Assembly: GCF_011752975.1 (NCBI RefSeq)
Contig: NZ_VWWP01000007.1
Coordinates: forward strand, 248,001 to 312,000
Source of the DNA: Chryseobacterium sp. Tr-659
GTDB lineage: Bacteria; Bacteroidota; Bacteroidia; Flavobacteriales; Weeksellaceae
Direction of reading: 5' to 3'
Length of the DNA stretch: 64,000 nt
Shown here: one piece after another, positions 24,077 through 33,326 of the stretch
How positions within the stretch are numbered: the first letter of the stretch is position 1
Layout of the letters: each line of letters opens with the position of its first letter
Notes under the pieces: generated by a model
Told to the model about the DNA's origin: nothing
The model's database searches: none
The model's input: only the letters and a program-made list of their open reading frames with translations
Position numbers and translations under genes: made by a program

Positions 24077-24655
24077 ATGATAAACATTGTTCTGTTCGGC
24101 CCTCCAGGAAGTGGAAAAGGAACACAAGCTCAGAATCTAATCGAAAAATTCAATTTAAAACAGGTTTCAACGGGTGATCTTTTCAGATATAACATGAAAA
24201 ACGACACTGAACTTGGAAAACTGGCTAAGTCTTACATCGATAAGGGAGAATTGGTTCCGGATCAGGTAACAACAGATATGCTGATTGACGAGATCAGAAA
24301 ACCAACCGATACCAACGGTTTTATTTTTGACGGATATCCAAGAACTACTGCTCAGACAGAGGCATTGGAGAAAATCGTGAAAGAAGAGCTGAATGACAAG
24401 ATTGATATCTGTCTTGCTTTGGTGGTAGAGGATAAAATTTTGGTTGAAAGACTTTTGAAAAGAGGTGAAACCAGCGGAAGATCAGACGACAGCAATGTAG
24501 AGATCATCGAAAACAGAATTAAAGAATATTATACTAAAACAGCAGAAGTAGCCGAGCTTTATAAGCAACAGGGGAAATATGTAGAGGTAAACGGTGTTGG
24601 AGAAATTGATGAGATTTCCCAAAAGCTTTTCGCTGAGGTAGAGAAAATTAAATAA
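24077..24655 (+). CDS. adk: Adenylate kinase
   Basis: A 192-residue adenylate kinase that interconverts ATP, ADP and AMP. The P-loop is FGPPGSGKGTQ at residues 7-17, the AMP-binding motif is STGDLFRYNM, and FDGYPRTTAQ marks the CORE. The LID is short (KRGETSGRSDD) without zinc cysteines, so it is the short type. It lies between hpt and obgE, and the 120-base gap before it carries AGCTATTAGCT-like repeat debris. Confidence 0.96.
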   Translation: MINIVLFGPPGSGKGTQAQNLIEKFNLKQVSTGDLFRYNMKNDTELGKLAKSYIDKGELVPDQVTTDMLIDEIRKPTDTNGFIFDGYPRTTAQTEALEKIVKEELNDKIDICLALVVEDKILVERLLKRGETSGRSDDSNVEIIENRIKEYYTKTAEVAELYKQQGKYVEVNGVGEIDEISQKLFAEVEKIK

Positions 24656-24719
24656 TCGAGATTCGGGATACGGGATTTATATTTTCGTCCCGTAGCTCGC
24701 AACTCGTAACAAATACTAT

Positions 24720-25703
24720 ATGTCTAACTTTGTAGATTACGTAAAGATCCATTGTAAAAGCGGACACGGAGGTGCTGGTTCTGCCCACCTTCGCCGTGAG
24801 AAGTATATTCCTAAAGGTGGTCCTGACGGTGGCGACGGAGGTCGCGGAGGTCACGTCATTATGAGAGGAAATGCAAATGAATGGACTTTACTTCCGCTTC
24901 GATACACCCGCCATATAAAAGCTGAGCGTGGTGAAAATGGAGCAAAAAACCAACTTACCGGTGCTGACGGTTCTGATATTTATATTGATGTTCCTATCGG
25001 GACTATCGCTAAAAATGAAGAAGGAGAAATTATCGGTGAAATCCTTGAAGACAAACAGGAAATCGTTTTGATGGAAGGTGGAAAAGGAGGAAAAGGAAAC
25101 GAACATTTCAAATCTTCTACCAATCAGACTCCAAGATATGCCCAACCTGGTATGGATGGCCAGGAAGGCTATGTTGTTTTCGAACTTAAAATTTTGGCCG
25201 ATGTAGGATTAGTTGGGTTTCCCAATGCCGGAAAATCTACACTTTTAGCTTCTGTTTCTGCAGCAAAGCCAAAAATTGCAAACTATGCTTTTACTACACT
25301 AACTCCTAACCTTGGGATTGTAGATTACAGAAATTACAAATCTTTTGTAATGGCTGATATTCCGGGGATTATTGAAGGAGCAGCTGAAGGAAAAGGCCTG
25401 GGACACAGATTCCTGAGACATATTGAGAGAAACTCTATTCTTTTATTTTTAATTCCGGCAGATTCTGAAGATCACTTCCAGGAGTTTAAAATTCTGGAAA
25501 ATGAATTAAAGGAATACAATCCTGAACTTCTGGATAAAGACTTTATTATTTCCATTTCAAAATCCGACCTTCTGGATGATGAACTGAAAAAAGAGATCGC
25601 AGCAGAATTTCCGGAAAACAAACAGCCCTTATTCTTCTCGGGTGTTACCGGAGAAGGTCTTATGGAGCTGAAAGATGCGATCTGGAAACAATTGCATGGA
25701 TAA
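24720..25703 (+). CDS. obgE: Obg family GTPase
   Basis: A 327-residue ribosome-associated GTPase involved in large-subunit maturation. The glycine-rich Obg fold covers residues 1-158 ([21 protein letters not shown]). The G domain shows G1 GFPNAGKST, switch [13 protein letters not shown]3 [16 protein letters not shown] and G4 SKSD. There is no C-terminal OCT extension, which is common in Gram-negative forms. A strong terminator follows 37 bases after the stop. Confidence 0.97.
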   Translation: MSNFVDYVKIHCKSGHGGAGSAHLRREKYIPKGGPDGGDGGRGGHVIMRGNANEWTLLPLRYTRHIKAERGENGAKNQLTGADGSDIYIDVPIGTIAKNEEGEIIGEILEDKQEIVLMEGGKGGKGNEHFKSSTNQTPRYAQPGMDGQEGYVVFELKILADVGLVGFPNAGKSTLLASVSAAKPKIANYAFTTLTPNLGIVDYRNYKSFVMADIPGIIEGAAEGKGLGHRFLRHIERNSILLFLIPADSEDHFQEFKILENELKEYNPELLDKDFIISISKSDLLDDELKKEIAAEFPENKQPLFFSGVTGEGLMELKDAIWKQLHG

Positions 25704-25740
25704 GAAACCGGTTTAAAATTCGAGATCAGATTAAAGATAT

Positions 25741-25772
25741 AAAAAAGAGAAGCAACAACGCTTCTCTTTTTT
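25741..25772 (+). terminator. Terminator after obgE
   Basis: Stem AAAAAAGAGAAGC / GCTTCTCTTTTTT with loop AACAAC and a run of seven T. A clear rho-independent terminator. Confidence 0.85.
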
Positions 25773-25846
25773 TATATTTACAATCGTTAGCTGTTTCAGT
25801 CCTTTATATTGGAACAATTATTGAAAGATTTACCCAAATATAAGCT

Positions 25847-26335
25847 ATGAAATATCTACTAGGCCTTTGTGCATTTATATTATTGTTTTCCTGCGCACCA
25901 CAGAAATCAAATTCAAAATATTCTAAAATTGAATATGAAGCCACTCCTTGTTTTGGGTTCTGCCCTGTTTTTAAAATGACCATTAATCCGGACAGAACAG
26001 CAGTATTTGAAGCAGAACATTTTAATTTTAATGACAAACCTTCAAAAGATGAATTTTCAAAACCACGCGAAGGGACATTCAAAGGAACCCTCAAAGAAGA
26101 GGATTACAACAAACTTATCGTTTTAATGGATAGATTGGACATCAAAAATCTGAATGATAAATATGGAGAACACAATATTAGTGATCTTCCGACCTCTTAT
26201 TTAAGAATCAAATTTGCTGACGGCACTTCAAAAAATGTGGAAGATTACGGAAAACGAGGAAGTGAAAAACTTTCTGAGGTATATCAGTTCTTTGAAAACC
26301 TTAGAAAGAATCAGCAATGGACGAAGGTGAAATAG
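25847..26335 (+). CDS. DUF6438 lipoprotein
   Basis: A 162-residue lipoprotein with lipobox LFSC (cysteine 16). The mature domain opens with the ATPCFGFCPVFKM motif, with two close cysteines, that marks DUF6438, a Bacteroidetes family of unknown function. The sequence continues with a strand-rich C-terminal part. It is preceded by the obgE terminator and has no obvious operon partner. Confidence 0.78.
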   Translation: MKYLLGLCAFILLFSCAPQKSNSKYSKIEYEATPCFGFCPVFKMTINPDRTAVFEAEHFNFNDKPSKDEFSKPREGTFKGTLKEEDYNKLIVLMDRLDIKNLNDKYGEHNISDLPTSYLRIKFADGTSKNVEDYGKRGSEKLSEVYQFFENLRKNQQWTKVK

Positions 26336-26348
26336 AATTTATATACTT

Positions 26349-26540
26349 CTAAACATTTCTAAAATACCGTAGACTAAAAATACAAAAAGGGTAATGTTCA
26401 ATAACAAAACCCTTTTTAGAATACCATGACTGACATGGCTCATTGGATAAACATTCCATATTATACCAAGTAACTAAATTATCTTCTCCAGTTACAAATC
26501 CGGTATTGGTATCATAGGAAAGATTATTTTCATTATTGGT
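26349..26540 (-). pseudogene. Open, coding-like 63-codon frame with no clear start (gene remnant?)
   Basis: Stop-to-stop frame on the minus strand between the TGA at 26543 and the TAG at 26349. The translation looks protein-like (GEDNLVTWYNMECLSNEPCQ and SWYSKKG) with several Trp, Tyr and Cys residues. It lies directly behind, and +1 out of frame with, the small lipoprotein gene that ends at 26533. It could be a frameshifted C-terminal extension of that gene or chance. The only ATG in frame is at residue 28. Confidence 0.3.
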
Positions 26541-26880
26541 TCATCTCCAATCTGATCTTATCATGATCCGTTTCAGATGCTTTATCTATGATTAACAAAA
26601 GTTCGTCTTCGGTATAATTTTCTTTGGGTGAACTCAACAATTCCTGTTTTAGATTATTAAGTCTTTTTACTGCTACGTCTGTATATTCCTTAGGAACATC
26701 TTTCAGCATTGTTTTCTTATTGAGACTGTTCAGCTTTGCCAGCACCATCCTTTTAGAAATTTCTTTAATACTCATAGTTTTATTTGAAGACTCATTCAAA
26801 TCTTCATCCCTCGAACATGAGTTTAATGTTAATGCAAAAGCAAAAATAAAACATAATCTTAATAGTTTTTTTTTCATCAT
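26533..26880 (-). CDS. Small hypothetical lipoprotein
   Basis: A 115-residue predicted lipoprotein of no family that I recognise. The signal peptide (MKKKLLRLCFIFAFALTLNSC) ends in the lipobox LNSC. The mature part is short, helical and charged. It starts at either of two adjacent Met codons. The open frame behind it in +1 phase raises the possibility that this ORF is the truncated front part of a longer gene. No promoter box is evident. Confidence 0.6.
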   Translation of the reverse strand: MMKKKLLRLCFIFAFALTLNSCSRDEDLNESSNKTMSIKEISKRMVLAKLNSLNKKTMLKDVPKEYTDVAVKRLNNLKQELLSSPKENYTEDELLLIIDKASETDHDKIRLEMNQ

Positions 26881-27206
26881 TTCTAATATTTATATTTTTA
26901 AATTAAACTGTGTTTTTAAAAAGAGAATAATTTTTTCCGAAAGGTATGACGAAAATACATTGGGGCAATTGGCATTAATATTTATTAATGCGTTAAATAA
27001 GATCATATAAATGAAAGAATTACTATGAATAAAAGATTTTACAAATAGTTGAGAGTGATGTATCCTTATCCTAATCCGGCAAAATAATATATTGCATTAC
27101 ATAATTTTCGAAAAAATTAAATAATGGAAAGCATCAATATTATTATTTAAAAAGGGTACGGGAATCAGAGAATCTTCAGCCCATCATATCTTAATTTTTT
27201 TTAAAC
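26881..27206. other. Divergent AT-rich intergenic region
   Basis: About 330 bases between the small lipoprotein gene and the DEAD-box promoter. Very AT-rich with no credible ORF, RNA or repeat that I can support. Confidence 0.5.
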
Positions 27207-27214
27207 TACCTTTG
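27207..27214 (+). promoter_or_regulatory. -7 promoter box for the first DEAD-box helicase
   Basis: TACCTTTG, a perfect TAnnTTTG box, 58 bases upstream of the TTG start codon. Predicted leader of about 50 bases. Confidence 0.55.
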
Positions 27215-27271
27215 CAGAATGTAATTCTTTCAGACTGAAGGAATTTTTATTTAAATTTTAAAATAATTCAT

Positions 27272-28579
27272 TTGAATTTTACAGACTTAAACTTAATAGA
27301 ACCTATTGCAAAAGCAATCCAGGAGCAGGGATACACGACTCCGACTCCTATTCAGGAAAGATCTATTCCTGATATATTAGAAGGCAGAGACTTTTTAGGC
27401 TGTGCCCAGACCGGAACAGGAAAAACAGCTGCTTTTTCTATCCCCATTCTACAGAATTTATCTAAAAATAAAATCCCCAATAAACATATAAAAGCATTAA
27501 TCCTGACTCCAACCAGAGAACTTGCGATTCAGATTGAAGAAAACATTAATGCCTATGGTAAATATCTTCCTCTAAAACAACTTGTTATTTTCGGAGGAGT
27601 AAAACAGGGTAACCAGGAAGCTGCACTGAAAAAAGGGGTAGACATTCTTGTCGCAACACCAGGAAGACTACTTGACTTCATTGCTCAGGGGATTATCAGT
27701 TTAAAAAACCTGGAAATCTTTGTTCTTGACGAAGCAGACAGAATGCTTGATATGGGTTTTGTACATGATGTTAAAAGGATCATTAAACTTTTACCACAAA
27801 GAAGACAGACCTTATTCTTCTCAGCAACAATGCCGGGAGAGATTCAAAAACTGGCTAATTCTATCCTGAACAATCCTGTAAAGGTAGAAGTGACACCCGT
27901 TTCTTCTACGGCCGATACCATTAAGCAATCCGTTTATTTTGTAGAAAAAGAAAACAAGCTGAATTTGTTATCTCATATTCTGCAAAATGATATTTCAGAT
28001 TCGGTGCTGGTTTTTGCAAGAACAAAGCACGGAGCTGATAAAATTGCAAGAAAACTTCAGAAAGATGAAATTTCTGCAGAAGCTATTCATGGGAATAAAT
28101 CTCAGAATGCTAGACAAAATGCTTTGAACAATTTTAAATCCGGAAAAACAAGAGTTCTTGTCGCTACTGATATTGCTGCAAGAGGGATTGATATTGATGA
28201 ATTGAAATTCGTTATCAACTTTGAACTTTCTGATGTTTCTGAAACTTATGTACACAGAATCGGAAGAACGGGAAGAGCCGGAGCGGAAGGAACTTCTATC
28301 TCTTTTGTAGACGGGCTTGATCTTTTGAACTTAAAGAACACGGAAAAACTGATCGGGAAGAAAATTCCGATAATCAAAGACCACCCGTTCCATACGGATG
28401 ATCTTGTTGCCCAAAAAAGGGATTCTAATAACAAACCTGTAGCTGCAGGTGGTGGAAAACCTAAAACAGCGAGCAACGGTAATAATTCAAGATCGAATAA
28501 CAACCGTAAAAAGCCTGCTGCAGGCGCTTCGGTAGGATTTAAGAAACCTAAGAACAAAAATTTCACAAGAAAGAAATAA
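27272..28579 (+). CDS. DEAD-box RNA helicase with basic tail, TTG start
   Basis: A 435-residue ATP-dependent RNA helicase of the RhlE-like group. The Q motif [10 protein letters not shown], motif [11 protein letters not shown], motif [14 protein letters not shown], motif III FSATMP and motif [12 protein letters not shown] are all intact. Beyond residue 375 the tail is low-complexity and basic ([18 protein letters not shown]), suited to RNA binding. The start must be TTG at 27272: the preceding in-frame TGA is at 27236 and no ATG or GTG lies between, while [12 protein letters not shown] matches the family N-terminus. A strong terminator follows. Likely roles are ribosome assembly or RNA turnover. 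Confidence 0.93.
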   Translation: MNFTDLNLIEPIAKAIQEQGYTTPTPIQERSIPDILEGRDFLGCAQTGTGKTAAFSIPILQNLSKNKIPNKHIKALILTPTRELAIQIEENINAYGKYLPLKQLVIFGGVKQGNQEAALKKGVDILVATPGRLLDFIAQGIISLKNLEIFVLDEADRMLDMGFVHDVKRIIKLLPQRRQTLFFSATMPGEIQKLANSILNNPVKVEVTPVSSTADTIKQSVYFVEKENKLNLLSHILQNDISDSVLVFARTKHGADKIARKLQKDEISAEAIHGNKSQNARQNALNNFKSGKTRVLVATDIAARGIDIDELKFVINFELSDVSETYVHRIGRTGRAGAEGTSISFVDGLDLLNLKNTEKLIGKKIPIIKDHPFHTDDLVAQKRDSNNKPVAAGGGKPKTASNGNNSRSNNNRKKPAAGASVGFKKPKNKNFTRKK

Positions 28580-28584
28580 AAAAC

Positions 28585-28616
28585 AAACCCCTTTTCAACG
28601 TTGAAAAGGGGTTTTT
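28585..28616 (+). terminator. Terminator after the first DEAD-box gene
   Basis: Perfect 30-base palindrome: AAACCCCTTTTCAAC and its complement, then TTTTT. It lies 5 bases past the stop. Confidence 0.85.
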
Positions 28617-28779
28617 ATTTATCCTAAAATTACAATTTTATTGCTTAAGCTAACTGAGTTCGGGATAAGAACCGGAAGTTTTAATAGAGAGTTGGGAGGC
28701 TCGGAGCTGTAAGAGGAAAGCTATTGAGGTATAATATTAACAGTAACCTCCATCTTCTCTCATCAAGCTTCCAGGCGTT

Positions 28780-29541
28780 TTACTTAAAAATATTTTTTGC
28801 ATTCTCTGTCGTAATGCGGTCTATCTCTGAGAAATCTTTTCCATAGATATTTACCAGCTTTCCGGCTACCAGGTCAAGATAAGAACTTTCATTTCTTTTT
28901 CCTCTGTGCGGAACCGGTGCCAGATAAGGAGAGTCCGTTTCCAGGACAATTTTATCCAAAGGAATTTCATGAAGAAACTGATCTATTTTCCCATTTTTAA
29001 AGGTTACAACTCCACCAATTCCTAAAATAAAATTCAGATCGACGGCATGTTTCGCCTGTTCAAGATTTCCTGAAAAACAATGAAAGATTCCTCTCAATTT
29101 CGGGTGTTTTTTTCTTTCTAAAACCTCGAATGTCTCATCAAAGCTTTCTCTGGTATGAATAACGATTGGAAGATCTTTTTCGACAGCCCAATCAATCTGT
29201 TGTTCAAAAGCTTTCACCTGGATATCCAATGTGGTTTTATCCCAATATAAATCAATTCCGATCTCTCCGATCGCAGGGAAATGTCTCTGATCGAGATAAT
29301 TCTTAACAATTTTAAGTTCTTGTTCCCATGATTCAGGTTTTACATAACAAGGATGCAACCCCATCATTGAGAAAATCTGTCCCGGATATTCTGTTTCCAG
29401 CTTCAGCATTTTCTCATGAGATTCTGAATCAATAGCAGGAAGATAGAATTCTGTAATCCCTTTATCTAAAGCTCTTTGAATAGCTTCATTCCTGTCCTCA
29501 TCGAACTCCTCTGCATATAAATGTGTATGTGTATCAATCAT
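28780..29541 (-). CDS. TatD family metal-dependent hydrolase
   Basis: A 253-residue TIM-barrel amidohydrolase/DNase of the TatD/YcfH family. The metal-binding motifs are IDTHTHLY at residues 2-9, GEIGIDLYWD near 92, VIHTRES, IFHCFSG and ETDSPYLAP near 200. Members act as 3'-5' exonucleases or D-aminoacyl-tRNA deacylases, so the precise substrate is open. It follows the DUF4269 gene by 3 bases at the end of a three-gene operon. Confidence 0.92.
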   Translation of the reverse strand: MIDTHTHLYAEEFDEDRNEAIQRALDKGITEFYLPAIDSESHEKMLKLETEYPGQIFSMMGLHPCYVKPESWEQELKIVKNYLDQRHFPAIGEIGIDLYWDKTTLDIQVKAFEQQIDWAVEKDLPIVIHTRESFDETFEVLERKKHPKLRGIFHCFSGNLEQAKHAVDLNFILGIGGVVTFKNGKIDQFLHEIPLDKIVLETDSPYLAPVPHRGKRNESSYLDLVAGKLVNIYGKDFSEIDRITTENAKNIFK

Positions 29542-29544
29542 TTT

Positions 29545-30072
29545 CTATAATTTCAACAGATCTTCGTAAGGATTTTCAAGACCCAGCAGTATGCCAAATG
29601 CCGGCTCTGTCTTTATTCCCTGTTGTTTCAGATCTATTATTTTTTGTTTAAAATCTTCTCCTTTTTCTTGTAATATTTTGTATTCAGCAATCATATGAAG
29701 ATAGGCATTCTGCTGTATCGTAGGCTTATTCTGTCCGAAAATTTCAATAGGAAATTCTTCCAGCATAAAGTTTAAGGTAATACATTTTTCACCGTTTACT
29801 ATGGGATATTCCACTTGAACGTCTACATCGTAAGGAATAAGTCTGCTCAACATTAAAACATCCAGAAAGTCTTCTTCAAATCTTAAATCGACCTCCAGAA
29901 TAATATCCAGATCACTGTCTTCTATATCAATTTCGATAGGAACTGTACCCGCTAAAATAGGTGAATAACCATCTAATTTTTCAAAAACATAATACTTTGT
30001 CAGAACTTCATAAGCCCTTCTCTGTCTTTCATTTCCGCCTTTTAAATAGTCAATCCCGGTAAAATCCATCAT
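29545..30072 (-). CDS. DUF4269 protein (nucleotidyltransferase-like)
   Basis: A 175-residue protein of DUF4269. The motif LAGTVPIEIDIEDSDLDI at about residues 41-58 resembles the GS-x-DxD active site of nucleotidyltransferase folds (GT..., then DSDLD). The family function is not known. It overlaps the GSCFA gene by one base and lies 3 bases from tatD, so all three are probably cotranscribed and translationally coupled. Confidence 0.8.
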   Translation of the reverse strand: MMDFTGIDYLKGGNERQRRAYEVLTKYYVFEKLDGYSPILAGTVPIEIDIEDSDLDIILEVDLRFEEDFLDVLMLSRLIPYDVDVQVEYPIVNGEKCITLNFMLEEFPIEIFGQNKPTIQQNAYLHMIAEYKILQEKGEDFKQKIIDLKQQGIKTEPAFGILLGLENPYEDLLKL

Positions 30073-31022
30073 TAAAATATCTTATGTTTTACCTTTAGCC
30101 GCTGATTTTCAATTCTCTGATCTAATTTTTCTCTGAATTCAATAAATTTCGGATCTTTTTTATCATTGGTCTTGTGCTCCAACGCCTTGACAATTTTGAA
30201 ATTCTCTGTAATGAAATTCTGTGTTTCACCTGAAAAATAGGCATTCCCGAATTTTTCAAAAATATAGCCCACCGCCTGTGTGCTGGGATGAATCATATCT
30301 TCTTTGTAAAAACGATAATCTCTCAGATCATCCATTAAAATTTCATAGACCGGCAGATAATGACAGTTTTCAAACATTGAAATAGATTCATGAATGGCCG
30401 TAATCAGTTTGGATTTACTCAACTGATTTTCCACCATCCCATCTTTGGTATGACGTACAGGAGAAACAGTAAACAAAATCTGTACACCTTCTTTGCAAAT
30501 ATCTTTGAGATCCAGAATAGTCTGATAAATAGCGGTCGTTAGTTCCTGATGTGAGAGCAGTCTCTTCTCAAAAAACTTCTGCGGAATTTTATGACAATTG
30601 GCTACCAGTTTTTTCTTTGGCAGAAATTCATAGATAAATGAGGAGCCGTAAGTAATGATAATCCAATCGGCTTCCTGAAGAAAAGCATTACCATTTTCGA
30701 TGGCCTGATTAATCTTATCTAAGGTCTGGTGAATGTATCGTGTGTCAAAGCTTGTATGATGGTCCAGGGAAATATATTCCTCGTTATAAGTAATTAATTC
30801 TTCTTCTGCATAAAAATCTGAATCATGAAGCCTTTTAACCTCATTATTAATAGAAAAAGGATTAAAAATAGTACCAAACGGGTTATTGAGTGTCTGAAGC
30901 TGCCCGTCTTTCAGCAAATCTGTCATTTCAGAAGCAAAACATGATCCTATTGAAAATATTTTATCTTCAATCTCAATCTTCTTCTCTGATGCGGGGATGT
31001 CAACTTCGGTTCTGAATTTCAT
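30072..31022 (-). CDS. GSCFA domain protein
   Basis: A 316-residue cytoplasmic protein with the name-giving motif SIGSCFASEMTDLL at about residues 26-39, followed by IITYGSSFIYE, FTVSPVRHTKDG and a late DMIHPS motif. The set resembles an SGNH-hydrolase-like fold with Ser/Cys, Gly, Asn-like and His blocks, but activity is unproven for the family. It heads the GSCFA-DUF4269-tatD operon. Confidence 0.88.
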   Translation of the reverse strand: MKFRTEVDIPASEKKIEIEDKIFSIGSCFASEMTDLLKDGQLQTLNNPFGTIFNPFSINNEVKRLHDSDFYAEEELITYNEEYISLDHHTSFDTRYIHQTLDKINQAIENGNAFLQEADWIIITYGSSFIYEFLPKKKLVANCHKIPQKFFEKRLLSHQELTTAIYQTILDLKDICKEGVQILFTVSPVRHTKDGMVENQLSKSKLITAIHESISMFENCHYLPVYEILMDDLRDYRFYKEDMIHPSTQAVGYIFEKFGNAYFSGETQNFITENFKIVKALEHKTNDKKDPKFIEFREKLDQRIENQRLKVKHKIF

Positions 31023-31048
31023 TGTACAGGTATTAGGTTACAGGAAAC

Positions 31049-31081
31049 AGGCGGCAGGTAAATTGCTGCTACCTGCCGCCT
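31049..31081. repeat. 12-bp perfect inverted repeat between GSCFA and polyprenyl synthase genes
   Basis: AGGCGGCAGGTA and its complement TACCTGCCGCCT flank a 9-base loop. It is GC-rich against an AT-rich background and lacks a T run, so it looks more like an interspersed palindrome than a terminator. Confidence 0.6.
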
Positions 31082-31097
31082 TCCTCTGTTACCTATA

Positions 31098-32069
31098 TTA
31101 ACTTTCTCTTCTCAACAAATAATTTGCCAGTTCTATGAATGGCTTTTTCTTTTCTTCAGAAACATCAATTTTCTGAAGGTAGCTTTGTCCGATCTCATTG
31201 TGTTTTTCAATCAGACGTAATGCTTTCTCGTCTACTTTTGTTCTTCTGAAAATCTTTTCCACTCCATATACTTTATCCACATTTTCAGTCTTTTTAGAGT
31301 ACCAATAATCCAGTTCTTTTCTTTCTTCATCAGTAGCATGTTCTCTTGCCAGCAGATAAAGAACCGTTTTTTTATTTTCATAAATATCTCCGGCATGTTT
31401 TTTACCGAATTGCGCCTGATCTCCGAATACATCAAGATAATCATCCATGATCTGGAATGCGATTCCGATATGTTTTCCGAAGTTAAAAATGGCTTTTGCA
31501 TCTTTAAAATCAGCTCTTGCGATCAAGGCTCCGATCTCAAATGAAGAAGCACTCAATACTCCGGTTTTATATGTAATCATTCTGATGTAATCATCAAAAG
31601 TAACATTCTCCTGTGTCTCGAAATTAATATCATATTGCTGCCCTTCGCATAACAGAAGTCCGGTATGTGTAAAAATTCTGATACAGGCTTTAAAAATTTC
31701 AGGTTCAAGGTCTTCAAAAAACTTATAGGCTTTCAGCATCAGTCCATCTCCGGAAAGGATACCCACGTTCAAACCGTGTAAGGTATGAATGGTAGGTTTG
31801 TTTCTTCTTAAAGGAGCTTCATCCATAATATCATCATGGATCAAAGTGAAATTATGGAAAAATTCAATAGCCAATGCCGGCTTTATGGCTTGTTTAAGAT
31901 CTCCATCAAACAGATCGCAAGCCATCAGTACCATAATAGGACGAAGACGCTTTCCACCATGGGAAATTATATAATTCATCGGATCATACAGTTCCGAAGG
32001 TTTGTCTTTAAAAGTGTATTTATTAATGGCGTCGGCAACTATCTGCTGGTATCTGTCTAAAAATTCCAT
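31098..32069 (-). CDS. Polyprenyl synthetase (trans-isoprenyl diphosphate synthase)
   Basis: A 323-residue prenyl diphosphate synthase. The first aspartate-rich motif is HDDIMDEAPLRRNKPT at about residues 77-92 and the second is QIMDDYLDVFGD near 208-219. Substrate lysine and arginine sites (GGKRLRP) are present. It condenses IPP units to give geranylgeranyl or longer chains for quinones or carriers; chain length cannot be read safely from sequence. It is separate from the UbiA operon at 5 kb but could supply the lipid. It is probably monocistronic with its own -7 box. Confidence 0.93.
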   Translation of the reverse strand: MEFLDRYQQIVADAINKYTFKDKPSELYDPMNYIISHGGKRLRPIMVLMACDLFDGDLKQAIKPALAIEFFHNFTLIHDDIMDEAPLRRNKPTIHTLHGLNVGILSGDGLMLKAYKFFEDLEPEIFKACIRIFTHTGLLLCEGQQYDINFETQENVTFDDYIRMITYKTGVLSASSFEIGALIARADFKDAKAIFNFGKHIGIAFQIMDDYLDVFGDQAQFGKKHAGDIYENKKTVLYLLAREHATDEERKELDYWYSKKTENVDKVYGVEKIFRRTKVDEKALRLIEKHNEIGQSYLQKIDVSEEKKKPFIELANYLLRRES

Positions 32070-32087
32070 AAAATCTTATAATTTGAA

Positions 32088-32095
32088 CAAAAATA
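32088..32095 (-). promoter_or_regulatory. -7 promoter box for the polyprenyl synthetase
   Basis: Minus-strand TATTTTTG (TAnnTTTG), about 19 bases upstream of the ATG. A TTTG at 32122-32119 could be a loosely spaced -33 box. Confidence 0.5.
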
Positions 32096-32122
32096 CAATT
32101 TTTCGAGGCTTTATAAAACAAA

Positions 32123-32148
32123 AAACTTTGCCCGAACGGACAAAGTTT
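32123..32148 (-). terminator. Terminator after the phosphate transporter gene
   Basis: Stem AAACTTTGCCCG / CGGACAAAGTTT with a single C-A mismatch and a two-base spacer, then a T-rich tract on the minus strand. It lies 23 bases beyond the transporter stop. Confidence 0.65.
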
Positions 32149-32170
32149 ATATGATTGTATGATTTGTATC

Positions 32171-33313
32171 TTAAGAGAAGAATGTTACAACAAGGTAAGT
32201 AATTCCTGCTACAATTGCAGAGATTGGAATGGTTAATACCCAAGCCCAAAGAAGGCTTACAGTCACTCCCCATCTTACCGCAGAAACTCTCTTTGTTAAT
32301 CCAACCCCGATGATAGAACCAGTAATTGTATGTGTTGTAGATACCGGGATACTTAAACGGTCAGTAATAAATAATGTAATAGCACCCGCTGTTTCAGCAC
32401 TTACTCCTTCTAATGAAGTTACCTTAGTGATCTTCGTACCCATAGTTTTGATGATCTTCCAACCACCGCTCATTGTTCCTAAACCGATCGCTAAGAAAGA
32501 AACCAAAGGAACCCAAAGATAGTGTTGCGCGAAATAATCAAAACGAGCAGCAGGCTCAAGATTTACATACAGAGGGTCATTCAGCATATCAACATGATAA
32601 TAAATCAATGCTGCCCCGATAATACCCATTACTTTCTGAGCGTCATTCAAACCGTGACCTAAGCTGAATAAAGCTGAAGAAGCAAGCTGTAATCTTTTAA
32701 ATGTCTGATCTGCTTTATGAGGATTTGATTTTTTGAAAATGTGTACAATGATCAATGTTATGATAATTGATATCACCATACCTATGATCGGTGCCATAAA
32801 GATAAACAGGAAGATAGGGATTACTACATCAAATTTCACCACACTCTGCGTTGTGACCTGATGAAAGGCCTGTTTAAAGGTTTCAAAAGTACCTAAATCC
32901 GGCTGTGTAGCCACCACATCATGATAATCAAGCATAAAAGCGTGCATCAATGCTGCTCCTAAAAACCCTCCGATCAATGTATGTGAAGAAGAAGAAGGAA
33001 TACCAAACCACCATGTAAGAAGGTTCCATGCAATAGCAGCAATAAGACCGGATACAATTACTTCAAGGTTGATAAAATTCTCATTAACTGTTTTCGCAAT
33101 TGTATTACCAATTCTAAACTCTCCAATAACATATGCAGCTAAAAAGAATGCTGCAAAGTTCCATAGCGCCGCCCAAAGTACAGCCTGGAATGGAGTTAAA
33201 ACTTTTGTAGAAACTATAGTCGCAATTGAGTTGGCAGCATCATGGAAACCATTGATATAATCGAAGATTAACGCCAGAACAATAATAACTATAAGTAAAA
33301 TAGGAAATTCCAT
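32171..33313 (-). CDS. Inorganic phosphate transporter, PiT family
   Basis: A 380-residue polytopic membrane protein of about ten TM segments. Both PiT repeats are visible: FDYINGFHDAANSIATIVST near the N-terminus and SLGHGLNDAQKVMG in the middle, with GxPxSSSH-type loops (GIPSSSSHTLIGG and SIPVSTTHTITGS). PiT carriers take up phosphate with H+ or Na+, usually as a metal-phosphate. It lies 13 bases behind the DUF47 gene, the usual partner of PiT genes. Confidence 0.95.
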   Translation of the reverse strand: MEFPILLIVIIVLALIFDYINGFHDAANSIATIVSTKVLTPFQAVLWAALWNFAAFFLAAYVIGEFRIGNTIAKTVNENFINLEVIVSGLIAAIAWNLLTWWFGIPSSSSHTLIGGFLGAALMHAFMLDYHDVVATQPDLGTFETFKQAFHQVTTQSVVKFDVVIPIFLFIFMAPIIGMVISIIITLIIVHIFKKSNPHKADQTFKRLQLASSALFSLGHGLNDAQKVMGIIGAALIYYHVDMLNDPLYVNLEPAARFDYFAQHYLWVPLVSFLAIGLGTMSGGWKIIKTMGTKITKVTSLEGVSAETAGAITLFITDRLSIPVSTTHTITGSIIGVGLTKRVSAVRWGVTVSLLWAWVLTIPISAIVAGITYLVVTFFS

Positions 33314-33326
33314 TTTTTGCTATGTA

